From: Euryarchaeota archaeon UBA538
GTDB lineage: Archaea > Thermoplasmatota > Poseidoniia > Poseidoniales > Thalassarchaeaceae
Length of the DNA stretch: 8,932 nt
Direction: 5' to 3'
NCBI GenBank assembly: GCA_002499325.1
Contig: DALC01000081.1
Location: forward strand, 4,133 to 13,064
This document shows positions 1 to 6,765 of the stretch, in pieces; within the stretch, counting starts at the first letter, position 1; each line of letters starts with the position of its first letter. The translations under genes and the position numbers were made by a program. The notes below the pieces were generated by a model. The model did no database searches. It was not told where the DNA came from and saw nothing but the letters and a program-made list of their open reading frames with translations.

Positions 1-600
1 TCAGTTTGTGTAGAAGACACTGGAAGGGGCTCCAGATCAGGATGGTGGGGCCTATCAGACTCTGCGGAGTCTTTTCTCGATCAAATTATCACATGGAGAG
101 AGCTGGGATTCAACTTCGCACACTTCAGAAGGGATCACAACACGCTAGATTCTATACCAAACTGGGCAAAGGAAACGCTCAACGAACATAGAGATGATGA
201 GCGTGTAAGATATACTTTCGAAGAGATTGAAGGCGCGAAGACTAGTGACGAGGTATGGAACTCAGCTCAAAGACAACTACTCAGAACTGGACACATGCAC
301 AATTACCTGAGAATGCTCTGGGGGAAGAGAATCCTAGAATGGTCACCAGATCCTGAAACTGCAGCTGATTGGATGATAAGGATTAATGATAGATGGGCCT
401 TAGACGGAAGAGACCCAAACTCGTACACTGGAATCTTCTGGGTTCTGGGAAGGCATGACAGGGCATGGGGTCCCGAGAGACCTATTTTTGGAAAGGTTAG
501 ATATATGTCTTCTGCGAATACAAAAAGGAAGCTGAAGCTGGATGGTTATCTCTCCAGATGGGCTGAGGACGCCCCTCTGCCTAAGAGTCTCCGAAGGTGA
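1..600 (+). CDS. phr: Class II CPD photolyase (3' part, 5' end outside window)
   Basis: The gene is open from base 1 and ends at TGA 598-600, leaving 199 residues of a protein usually about 450-470 long. The missing part is the N-terminal antenna domain and the start of the FAD domain. Class II signatures are clear: TWRELGFNF (fragment residues 31-39), GHMHNYLRMLWGKRILEW (97-114), LDGRDPNSYTG (134-144), and GRHDRAWG followed by RPIFGKVRYMS (150-170). W86, W107 and W114 keep the 21- and 7-residue spacing of the electron-transfer tryptophans W360/W381/W388 of the Methanosarcina mazei enzyme (from memory). By family, the enzyme uses reduced FAD and blue or near-UV light to split cyclobutane pyrimidine dimers. 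It appears intact and is followed after 4 bases by the epimerase fusion, so the two are probably co-transcribed. Of 23 Arg codons, 21 are AGA/AGG. Confidence 0.93.
   Translation, partial: SVCVEDTGRGSRSGWWGLSDSAESFLDQIITWRELGFNFAHFRRDHNTLDSIPNWAKETLNEHRDDERVRYTFEEIEGAKTSDEVWNSAQRQLLRTGHMHNYLRMLWGKRILEWSPDPETAADWMIRINDRWALDGRDPNSYTGIFWVLGRHDRAWGPERPIFGKVRYMSSANTKRKLKLDGYLSRWAEDAPLPKSLRR
595..600 (+). promoter_or_regulatory. Ribosome binding site for the epimerase fusion gene
   Basis: AGGTGA, overlapping the photolyase stop codon, matches six bases of the archaeal anti-Shine-Dalgarno complement GGAGGTGATC. It lies four bases before ATG 605. It selects that start over the in-frame ATG at 542, which lies deep inside the photolyase gene. 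Confidence 0.6.
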
Positions 601-604
601 AGAA

Positions 605-2002
605 ATGTACAAGTACACGCATGAAACTGTAGTGGACTCAGATATCAAATCAACCTTCGATTGGTTCGAACATGAAGGCTCTTTCAGAAGGCTAATGCCA
701 CCTTGGGAAGTAGCCGAGGAAGTCCGTGCAGATGATTCACTAGAGGTTGGATCTCAGAGAGTTTTTCGATTTCCAGCTCCAGGTGCACCATTCTTGAAAA
801 TGACTTGGGTTGCAGAGCATACTGCCTATGATCCACCTAATCACTTCGCTGACAAGATGGTAAAGGGGCCCTTTTGGTCGTGGAATCACAATCATGATTT
901 GACTGAGAGTGGAGGTAAAACTACTGTTAAGGACGAAGTTACCTACCAAGTTCCATTCGGACCCCTCGGAAATCTAGCAGATAGTATTCTGGGAGGGTGG
1001 CTCGTGAAGAGCAGGATATCTAGGATGTTCAAGGCAAGAGAGTTAAGACTTCAGAGGGACATGAAAGAACATGCAAAATTTTCTCAACTTAAGAGGAAGA
1101 AAATACTAGTCGCTGGTTCTTCTGGGTTAATAGGAACGCAACTAGTTGCATTCCTGGACACGGGTGGGCATGATGTCTGGAGATTGGTTAGGAGGACAGC
1201 TAAAGAAGGCCTAAAGGAACTAACTTGGGATCCGGAACAGGGATTGATCAACCCCTCCGAGATAGAGGGGTTTGATATTGTTATCCACCTTGGTGGTGAA
1301 AATATTGGGGACAAGAGGTGGAGCAAGAAGAGGAAGGAGGCGATAGTAGGCTCTCGGAGAGACTCCACCATTCTACTCTCTGATACTATCAGTAGTCTCA
1401 GCAAGAAACCAGAAGCGTTCCTTGTAGCCAGTGCTATAGGATTCTATGGAAATAGAGGAGATGAGGTTCTCACAGAAGATAGCGCACAAGGAGAAGGTTT
1501 CCTCACGGATACGGTGATAGAATGGGAGTCTTACGCTGAATCAGCTAGAGAAGCCGGAATCCGGGTGATCAACACTAGGAATGGAATTGTTCTATCAGCG
1601 GCTGGAGGCGCTCTTGAAAGAATGCTCCTCCCATGGAAGTTAGGAGGCGGAGGCCCCCTTGCAGGAGGCAAGCAATGGATGTCATGGATTTCTCTTGATG
1701 ACGAAATCTACGCAATTCATCATCTCATTATGAACGGAGAGTGTGAGGGCGTTTACAACCTTACTGCCCCTGAGCCCGTAAGACAAAAGGTGTTCTCAAA
1801 AACTCTTGGAAGAGTTCTTCGCAGGCCCGCTTTCGCTCCAATTCCTGGTTTCTCTATGAAGATTCTTTTCGGTGAGCTTGCCGGCCCTCTCCTCATAGAA
1901 GGGCAAAGAGTACTGCCCAGCAGACTTCAGCAGTCAAATTATGAATTTCTCCATAAAGACCTTGAGTCAGCGCTTAGAGACTCTCTTGGTATTTGGAGGT
2001 AG
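605..2002 (+). CDS. SRPBCC domain fused to a TIGR01777-type NAD(P)-dependent epimerase (YfcH/SDR39U1-like)
   Basis: This is a 465-residue two-domain protein. Residues 1 to about 155 resemble the SRPBCC/START-like ligand-binding domain, with the typical opening FEHEGSFRRLMPPWE (21-35). Residues 166 to about 430 form an extended short-chain dehydrogenase: the Rossmann loop GSSGLIG (171-177), HLGGENIG (228-235), SAIGFYGNRGDEVLTEDS (276-293) and GGKQWMSWISLDD (354-366) are hallmarks of TIGR01777. The tail, GQRVLPSRLQQSNYEF (433-448), matches the DUF1731 C-terminal domain. The usual catalytic YxxxK is not visible (Y281 is followed by G285), as in YfcH relatives, so the reaction and substrate are unknown. 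ATG 605 is chosen because an AGGTGA site precedes it. The gene lies 4 bases after photolyase and 4 before the membrane protein gene. Old 'cell division inhibitor' names for this family are not supported by anything here. Confidence 0.88.
   Translation: MYKYTHETVVDSDIKSTFDWFEHEGSFRRLMPPWEVAEEVRADDSLEVGSQRVFRFPAPGAPFLKMTWVAEHTAYDPPNHFADKMVKGPFWSWNHNHDLTESGGKTTVKDEVTYQVPFGPLGNLADSILGGWLVKSRISRMFKARELRLQRDMKEHAKFSQLKRKKILVAGSSGLIGTQLVAFLDTGGHDVWRLVRRTAKEGLKELTWDPEQGLINPSEIEGFDIVIHLGGENIGDKRWSKKRKEAIVGSRRDSTILLSDTISSLSKKPEAFLVASAIGFYGNRGDEVLTEDSAQGEGFLTDTVIEWESYAESAREAGIRVINTRNGIVLSAAGGALERMLLPWKLGGGGPLAGGKQWMSWISLDDEIYAIHHLIMNGECEGVYNLTAPEPVRQKVFSKTLGRVLRRPAFAPIPGFSMKILFGELAGPLLIEGQRVLPSRLQQSNYEFLHKDLESALRDSLGIWR
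1995..2000 (+). promoter_or_regulatory. Ribosome binding site for the small membrane protein gene
   Basis: GGAGGT is a full-strength Shine-Dalgarno match. It sits inside the last codons of the epimerase fusion, six bases before ATG 2007. It supports that start rather than the in-frame ATG at 1941, and points to translation from a shared transcript. Confidence 0.65.
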
Positions 2003-2006
2003 GTTG

Positions 2007-2426
2007 ATGGAGGGCGACGCCCGAGTAAGGAATATTTCTAACGCAGGAAAAAGAAATAGATTCTACGGTTCGATCATACTGTTTTTGTTTGCGATTATCG
2101 TAAATATCGTGTATCTTGTCGTAGGAAATCCGCCTACGCTAAATCCTGATTATAATCCGACTATTCTCATTGTGACAGCTATCACACTATCTGGTCTGAA
2201 CATAGCAGGATTTCTAGTACTTCTAGAGGCGACCACACAAGTGTGTGTTTACCATGGGTTCCTAGGAACACATGAGTCTTCATCTGGAGGCAAGAAGCAC
2301 GAAGATGAGTCGGTAGCTCAAGCATGCAGGAGTAAAAGCTGGAGCATAATTTTTCAGTCAATAGTCTTCGGTATTATTCTGACAACTATATCACTTTGGC
2401 TTCTTTCTGAATTTATGGTGAGTTAG
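2007..2426 (+). CDS. Small membrane protein of unknown function, three predicted helices
   Basis: I do not recognise a family for this 139-residue protein. A basic N-terminus (R6, R8, K15, R16, R18) precedes three hydrophobic segments at about 20-40, 52-74 and 114-134. The positive-inside rule puts the N-terminus and the polar loop 75-113 in the cytoplasm and the short C-terminus outside. That loop is rich in Cys and His (C80, H83, H89, H98, C107) with a Ser/Gly/Lys stretch at 91-97. This could bind metal, but there is no recognised motif. Start ATG 2007 is set by the GGAGGT site. The gene follows the epimerase fusion after 4 bases, so it probably belongs to the photolyase transcript. Its last 14 bases overlap the end of the convergent exporter gene. 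Being real is likely given the start signal and a consistent helix pattern; function is open. Confidence 0.75.
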   Translation: MEGDARVRNISNAGKRNRFYGSIILFLFAIIVNIVYLVVGNPPTLNPDYNPTILIVTAITLSGLNIAGFLVLLEATTQVCVYHGFLGTHESSSGGKKHEDESVAQACRSKSWSIIFQSIVFGIILTTISLWLLSEFMVS

Positions 2427-5400
2427 CATTTCTATGAAGCATTCCGATGAGAGCGGGGGCAATTATCATACTAGCAATCAATGACAGTATTATCATAATA
2501 GCACAAAATAATCCAAACGTCGAGAAGAAACCCATTTTTGACTGATTAATTACCATGAATCCTGCAAAGTCGGATAGGGCGGAGCCGAATAGTGCAAGTC
2601 CAGACGCCCCCCCAACCACTGCTACAGATTCTAACTGGGATTTTCCTTCTTCGATTTCCTCTCTATATCTCTCTATTAAGTGAATGACGTAATCAACACC
2701 GACTCCCAGTGAGATTGCCGCTATAGAAATCGTAACCATATTCAACCCATATCCAAACAAATCAACAAGCGCATACAGCCATATTATCATGATAAAAATT
2801 GGAGTTGTTGTTATTCCTGCGTAAATGAATGGCGTCGTTCCGAAGGACAGTGACAAAATTAGTGCAACAAGCATGAAATGTAGTAGGTATTCATCACCAA
2901 CTAGGGCTAGTGAAATTAATGCGAAAACTATCACATTTAGAAGGATTAATGGTGAGTTTTTTCTTATGTTAGTAAAATTATTTTTTATCCTCTGAACGGC
3001 ATTTCCATTATCTCTGAATCCCCACCAAAGTGTGAGGAAGCAAAGTAGAACTCCCAAGAGAATCGTGTCTTGTAGATCGTCTTGCATGGAATCAGCCGCT
3101 ACAAATCTTACAACTGGCTCACCAGTGGGAATAGCCCATGAAACTGGATGTTTTTCATCTGAAAATGCATTATCCAGTGAACCTCTGTCCCTAAGTTGAC
3201 TTACAGATAGATTCTGTAGTGGCTCCATATCTGCTTCTAGTTGAGTTAGAGCTGGCTCTACCAATGCGAATTGTTCGGGACTGGATATTCCAAACCGGAG
3301 TGTGGCTCTTGGATACCTAGGTGAGTCTCCTTCTTCCGTAAGCCATGGCCTATCAAAGTCAAGCTTACCATCAACTTGAAGGAATTCTCCGACTATACTA
3401 GGAGATAATGCAGGATATCCCCCACTGGCTGGAACCCCCCTAGTCATCATGAAACCATACAGGAACTTAAGTGATTCACTGTCATTAGTTGATGGAATGA
3501 AAATAAACTCAAAGTCCCTGTTTGGAATTACAACAGTTTCACATCCTATTCCTCCGTCGTTCAAATCAAAGTCCCATCCTGCCTGCTCAAAGGGGGTCTG
3601 GTTCCATGCCATAGCAGCTCTGAGATACCACAGCATCTGATCCACGGCAAGTAACTCAACTTCGCCATTTGGAGACCTGGTAAATTGATTGGGTTGGTCC
3701 GGGGTATGAGAGTTCATATTTTCTCTGAGCTCTTCAATAGCATCCAGAACTCTTGGATTTGTGAGGTTGGCTTCAAGAAGTATGTATGCAGGTTCCCCCT
3801 CATCACTGAATCTCTGATTTATTAGTCCGACTCCTACGGCTAAATCTGACTCTTCCTCAACAAAATCTTCAACTTGGAAGTCTCCTTCAAGAGATGTCAT
3901 CAGTGGAACTGCGTATGCAGTAACGAGAAGTACGCTAATAATGACTAGCGGGTACATTTTGAATGACTTAGTAGTGATGGAGGATAGCCACGATTTTGGG
4001 ATCATATGAATTTTATCTGGATCTTCGTCTTCAAGTCTGTCTCTGCGCTGTAGCCATTTATCAATATCTAGTCTTGCAAGAGGAACCCATAATCCTGTTA
4101 GGAAAAAGGCACACATCACCCCTATTCCTGCCTCTATACCGAACGATCTGAGAGCTGCGATACTAGATGTAAGATTTGCCGAAAATGCGACTATTGTGGT
4201 CACAGACGTCAACATGACTGCGAGACCAACCTTGCTAATTGAAACATGGCTAGATTCTTCGATGGTCTTCCCAGAGCGTCTCTCCTCCTTGTAACGATGA
4301 AGGGAGTGAAGACTGTCATCAATCTCTAGTGCCAGTATCAAAATCGGAAGGAGATTAGAGAACTGTGATCTGAATATAAACTCGAAACCTGTTTTTTGTC
4401 CAAAAATCATAGCCCATCCAATCAGGCCATACATCCAGAATAGAGAAACAACCAGACTTGTTGAGACTATTGCAACATCGGAGATTCTGCGGAGATTTAT
4501 CCAAAGGAGTCCCACGACAATAAATGCCATGGCGACTAATAGATATGCGCTGGAAAGTAATTCTCTATTTATTTCAACATTTATTGCCTCAGCAAACATC
4601 AGAGAGACAATATGTTCGTCAGTATCCCGAAGATCCTCTTCTATCGATAGATACAGCCACTCTACAGAACAGAGTGGCTGGTTGTTTTCTTCTCTTTCTT
4701 GGCAATATTCGAAAGAATATCTTATTGGGTCTGTAACTAGTGTAAGTCCCTCTCTCTTGTAACCGAAGTCTGTAGTCGCATTCTTCCATGAAAAGGTCCA
4801 TCCACTTTCTTGCATCTGCTCCCTATCTAAGTTTACTATCAGCCACGCGGAGGAAGCTGACCACCTTCCTCTCTGCCAGAGTTCAGACTCAAGGTTCCCG
4901 TCTTCTCCAATCGTGTGATTTACCGGTCCGATCACGGAGCTGTTGGGATCTGGAGTAAATGCCCTGTCATTAGAGAGGAATCTTAGGAATGAGCCATTGC
5001 TATTGTTGGCCATCCTGTGGGCTGCTAGGTCTATGTGGTCTTGTGTTACATTTGGATCATCGAACTGCAGACATTCTAGTATTCCGCAGTCTGTCCAATT
5101 TGTCGGTGCTGGATCCATGGATTCCTCAAGATCCAATGTAAGTGCAAGCTTGTATGGATTGATCCTTGGTTGTGTGAGAGAAGAGTTCCCAGACATGAAC
5201 GATCTGAAGTCGGAAGCAAGATCTAACATTCCCACTGCCGGGTCTCCTGAGATTTCTGATGCGATTGGAAGGAAGAATCTTGACACGTTGTGGTTTCTCA
5301 GAGTCTCAGCATTGATGTCAATTTCCCTCAGTACTGTTAGATTCAGGATTCCTCCCTCTGGGGATTCCAGTCCTGAGTTTTCACCGGTGTAGTCTGCAAT

Positions 5401-5670
5401 CATGGAAACATCGGACTCAGGGCTGCCAAACTCTGCCTCATCTCTTACGAATATTCCAAATCCCCAGATATTTCCAGCTGCTGTGAACTCTTCCCTGAAT
5501 ACCATGTTAGCATCCAGCTCTGGAGATTCCATCTCGTAGGATTCTATGTCAATCGGTTCAAATGTTGCCAGTATCCCAGGTATCATGAGAATGGTGAAGA
5601 TAAATACTGAGATGTGAATTCTCTTTCTTCTTGGAATTAGGTAGTCAGCTACCTTGGAGAAGTCACGCAC
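2413..5670 (-). CDS. RND superfamily / MMPL-type exporter (HAE3-like), 1085 residues
   Basis: This is a large two-half membrane protein. Helix 1 (about 18-36) is followed by an exterior loop (37-371), a sterol-sensing-like helix bundle (372-531), helix 7 (572-591), a second exterior loop (592-865) and a C-terminal bundle (867-1075). RND signatures appear in both halves: LEIDDSLHSLHRYKEE (448-463) and GVGVDYVIHLIERYREE (989-1005). D451/D452 and D993 are candidates for proton-coupling acids. By family such proteins move lipids or other hydrophobic compounds outward using the proton or ion gradient; the substrate here is unknown. I count 14 possible helices rather than the usual 12. Loop 1 has ten N-x-S/T sequons and two close Cys pairs (C195/C200, C323/C334). 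The start is GTG 5670, since an in-frame TAG lies just upstream and the next Met falls in helix 1; no good ribosome site is seen. It lies 42 bases after dnaJ, probably on one transcript. Confidence 0.88.
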   Translation of the reverse strand: MRDFSKVADYLIPRRKRIHISVFIFTILMIPGILATFEPIDIESYEMESPELDANMVFREEFTAAGNIWGFGIFVRDEAEFGSPESDVSMIADYTGENSGLESPEGGILNLTVLREIDINAETLRNHNVSRFFLPIASEISGDPAVGMLDLASDFRSFMSGNSSLTQPRINPYKLALTLDLEESMDPAPTNWTDCGILECLQFDDPNVTQDHIDLAAHRMANNSNGSFLRFLSNDRAFTPDPNSSVIGPVNHTIGEDGNLESELWQRGRWSASSAWLIVNLDREQMQESGWTFSWKNATTDFGYKREGLTLVTDPIRYSFEYCQEREENNQPLCSVEWLYLSIEEDLRDTDEHIVSLMFAEAINVEINRELLSSAYLLVAMAFIVVGLLWINLRRISDVAIVSTSLVVSLFWMYGLIGWAMIFGQKTGFEFIFRSQFSNLLPILILALEIDDSLHSLHRYKEERRSGKTIEESSHVSISKVGLAVMLTSVTTIVAFSANLTSSIAALRSFGIEAGIGVMCAFFLTGLWVPLARLDIDKWLQRRDRLEDEDPDKIHMIPKSWLSSITTKSFKMYPLVIISVLLVTAYAVPLMTSLEGDFQVEDFVEEESDLAVGVGLINQRFSDEGEPAYILLEANLTNPRVLDAIEELRENMNSHTPDQPNQFTRSPNGEVELLAVDQMLWYLRAAMAWNQTPFEQAGWDFDLNDGGIGCETVVIPNRDFEFIFIPSTNDSESLKFLYGFMMTRGVPASGGYPALSPSIVGEFLQVDGKLDFDRPWLTEEGDSPRYPRATLRFGISSPEQFALVEPALTQLEADMEPLQNLSVSQLRDRGSLDNAFSDEKHPVSWAIPTGEPVVRFVAADSMQDDLQDTILLGVLLCFLTLWWGFRDNGNAVQRIKNNFTNIRKNSPLILLNVIVFALISLALVGDEYLLHFMLVALILSLSFGTTPFIYAGITTTPIFIMIIWLYALVDLFGYGLNMVTISIAAISLGVGVDYVIHLIERYREEIEEGKSQLESVAVVGGASGLALFGSALSDFAGFMVINQSKMGFFSTFGLFCAIMIILSLIASMIIAPALIGMLHRNANSP
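4654..4680. repeat. Perfect 10-bp inverted repeat with 7-base loop inside the exporter gene
   Basis: CAGCCACTCT (4654-4663) and AGAGTGGCTG (4671-4680) are exact reverse complements around the loop ACAGAAC. In the exporter mRNA the hairpin covers residues 331-339, including C334. A separate self-complementary 10-mer, CTATCGATAG, lies at 4641-4650, three bases away. The repeat is real as sequence; any function is speculative, since it is constrained by coding. Confidence 0.6.
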
Positions 5671-5712
5671 GTCAATTCTCTAATGGACCTGTATTTGATT
5701 GGTTGTGATGAT

Positions 5713-6681
5713 TCATAGGCCGGCTTCTCTTAGTTGCTCGAGTATTTTTATCTGTTTCTTAGTTAGATTATCGTTTTCATGGAGGACGAATTCAATATCC
5801 AAATCTCCTCCTTGGTGGCCATGACCGTTTACTCTTCTCCTGTCTCCTATCTTCGTTCGTTCAGGCACTTCGATCTGAATTCTCTTTCCCAAGGGCGTGG
5901 TAATCCTAACGCTACCTCCCAAAATGAGTGTGGATATTGGCACAGGGGCCTCCTGAATCAGTCTTCCATCCTCCCATCTTCTACCTTCCTGAGCATCCAG
6001 TCTTAATGTAATCAGTAAATCTCCCGGGGCTCCTTGTGGATGCTCATGACCCATCCCTCTAAGCCTCAGTTGCTGTCCGTGAATTGCCCCGGGAGGTACC
6101 TTGACATTGATTGAGCTCCCCTTTGTCTGTACTCCTGTACCATTACAATCTTTGCAAGATCTGGCGGTGCCAAAGCTTGATCCATCACACTTTTGGCACC
6201 TCTTCATCCTTCTATGAGAGAAATTTACTTCCGTGCCACTGATTGCTTGCTCCAAAGTGACATCCAAGCCTGCCTCTATGTCGGCTCCACGAGATGATGC
6301 CTCTCGTTGATTTGAATCAGTGAATGGGGAATGTCTAGATTGCCTGGATTCTGGACCAAAGCCAAAGTCTGCATTCGATCTCCCTCCGACAAACTGGGAA
6401 AATAAATCTCCAAAATCAAATCCACGGGAGGATCCTGATGAGGGCCTGCCTCCTCTGAACATTTCCTCCATTCGTCTCTGTTGATCCCACTCCCTCCTTG
6501 CCTCGGATGAGCCTATGGACTCATATGCAGTCTGTATTGATTTGAATCGCTCTTCCGCGGCGGTATCATTTGGATTCCTATCTGGATGATATTGCCTAGC
6601 GAGTTTCCTGTATGCTCTCTTTATTTCGGCATCTGAAGAGTCCTTCGAAACACCGAGAGCACGATAGGGGTCCTCTGCCAT
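5713..6681 (-). CDS. dnaJ: DnaJ (Hsp40) co-chaperone with a reduced zinc finger
   Basis: This is a 322-residue protein, against about 370-380 for classical DnaJ. The J domain (about 4-68) carries the HPD motif at 32-34, needed to stimulate the DnaK ATPase, with helix II KRAYRKLARQ (21-30). A Gly/Phe/Ser-rich linker follows (about 75-115). The substrate-binding part starts near 133, with a zinc module of only two CxxC pairs (C162/C165, C176/C179) instead of four. The C-terminal beta domains are otherwise normal: VKVPPGAIHGQQLRLRGMG (193-211), GAPGDLLITL (217-226) and a terminal LTKKQIKILEQL (306-317). ATG 6681 begins the standard MAEDPYRALGV opening; only a weak AAGGT lies just upstream. Transcription is divergent from the FAH gene and runs towards the exporter. 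By family it delivers unfolded proteins to DnaK. It may be a specialised paralogue, since neither dnaK nor grpE is adjacent. Confidence 0.92.
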   Translation of the reverse strand: MAEDPYRALGVSKDSSDAEIKRAYRKLARQYHPDRNPNDTAAEERFKSIQTAYESIGSSEARREWDQQRRMEEMFRGGRPSSGSSRGFDFGDLFSQFVGGRSNADFGFGPESRQSRHSPFTDSNQREASSRGADIEAGLDVTLEQAISGTEVNFSHRRMKRCQKCDGSSFGTARSCKDCNGTGVQTKGSSINVKVPPGAIHGQQLRLRGMGHEHPQGAPGDLLITLRLDAQEGRRWEDGRLIQEAPVPISTLILGGSVRITTPLGKRIQIEVPERTKIGDRRRVNGHGHQGGDLDIEFVLHENDNLTKKQIKILEQLREAGL

Positions 6682-6723
6682 CGAACCTTGTCAGTATGGC
6701 GGGTGCCTTCAACCTGCTGAGAG

Positions 6724-6731
6724 ATTTATCG
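6724..6731. promoter_or_regulatory. Possible shared TATA-like element between dnaJ and the FAH gene
   Basis: ATTTATCG is the most A/T-rich spot in the 84-base divergent spacer. It lies about 40 bases before both start codons. With archaeal start sites some 25 bases from the TATA box, either direction would give a short leader. This is a weak match and an inference only. Confidence 0.25.
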
Positions 6732-6749
6732 ATGTGCTAATGAGATTGC

Positions 6750-6756
6750 AGGTGAT
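6750..6756 (+). promoter_or_regulatory. Ribosome binding site for the FAH family gene
   Basis: AGGTGAT matches seven bases of the archaeal anti-Shine-Dalgarno complement and lies nine bases before ATG 6766. No ATG, GTG or TTG occurs in frame between the upstream in-frame TGA at 6718 and this ATG, so the start is well supported. Confidence 0.55.
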
Positions 6757-6765
6757 GCGAGAGTT

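Noticed and set aside
6..191. 61-codon open frame at the left edge
   Set aside because: It lies in another frame of the photolyase gene, which has clear class II motifs throughout.
542..604. Longer start (ATG 542) for the epimerase fusion
   Set aside because: It would overlap photolyase by 59 bases, and the added residues do not resemble the SRPBCC domain. ATG 605 has a proper ribosome site and begins the conserved region.
1941..2006. Longer start (ATG 1941) for the small membrane protein
   Set aside because: The extension lies inside the DUF1731 end of the preceding gene, while GGAGGT sits ideally before ATG 2007.
4943..5392. 149-codon open frame on the plus strand inside the exporter gene
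   Set aside because: It is a shadow of the well-supported minus-strand RND gene, with no domain, ribosome site or helix pattern of its own.
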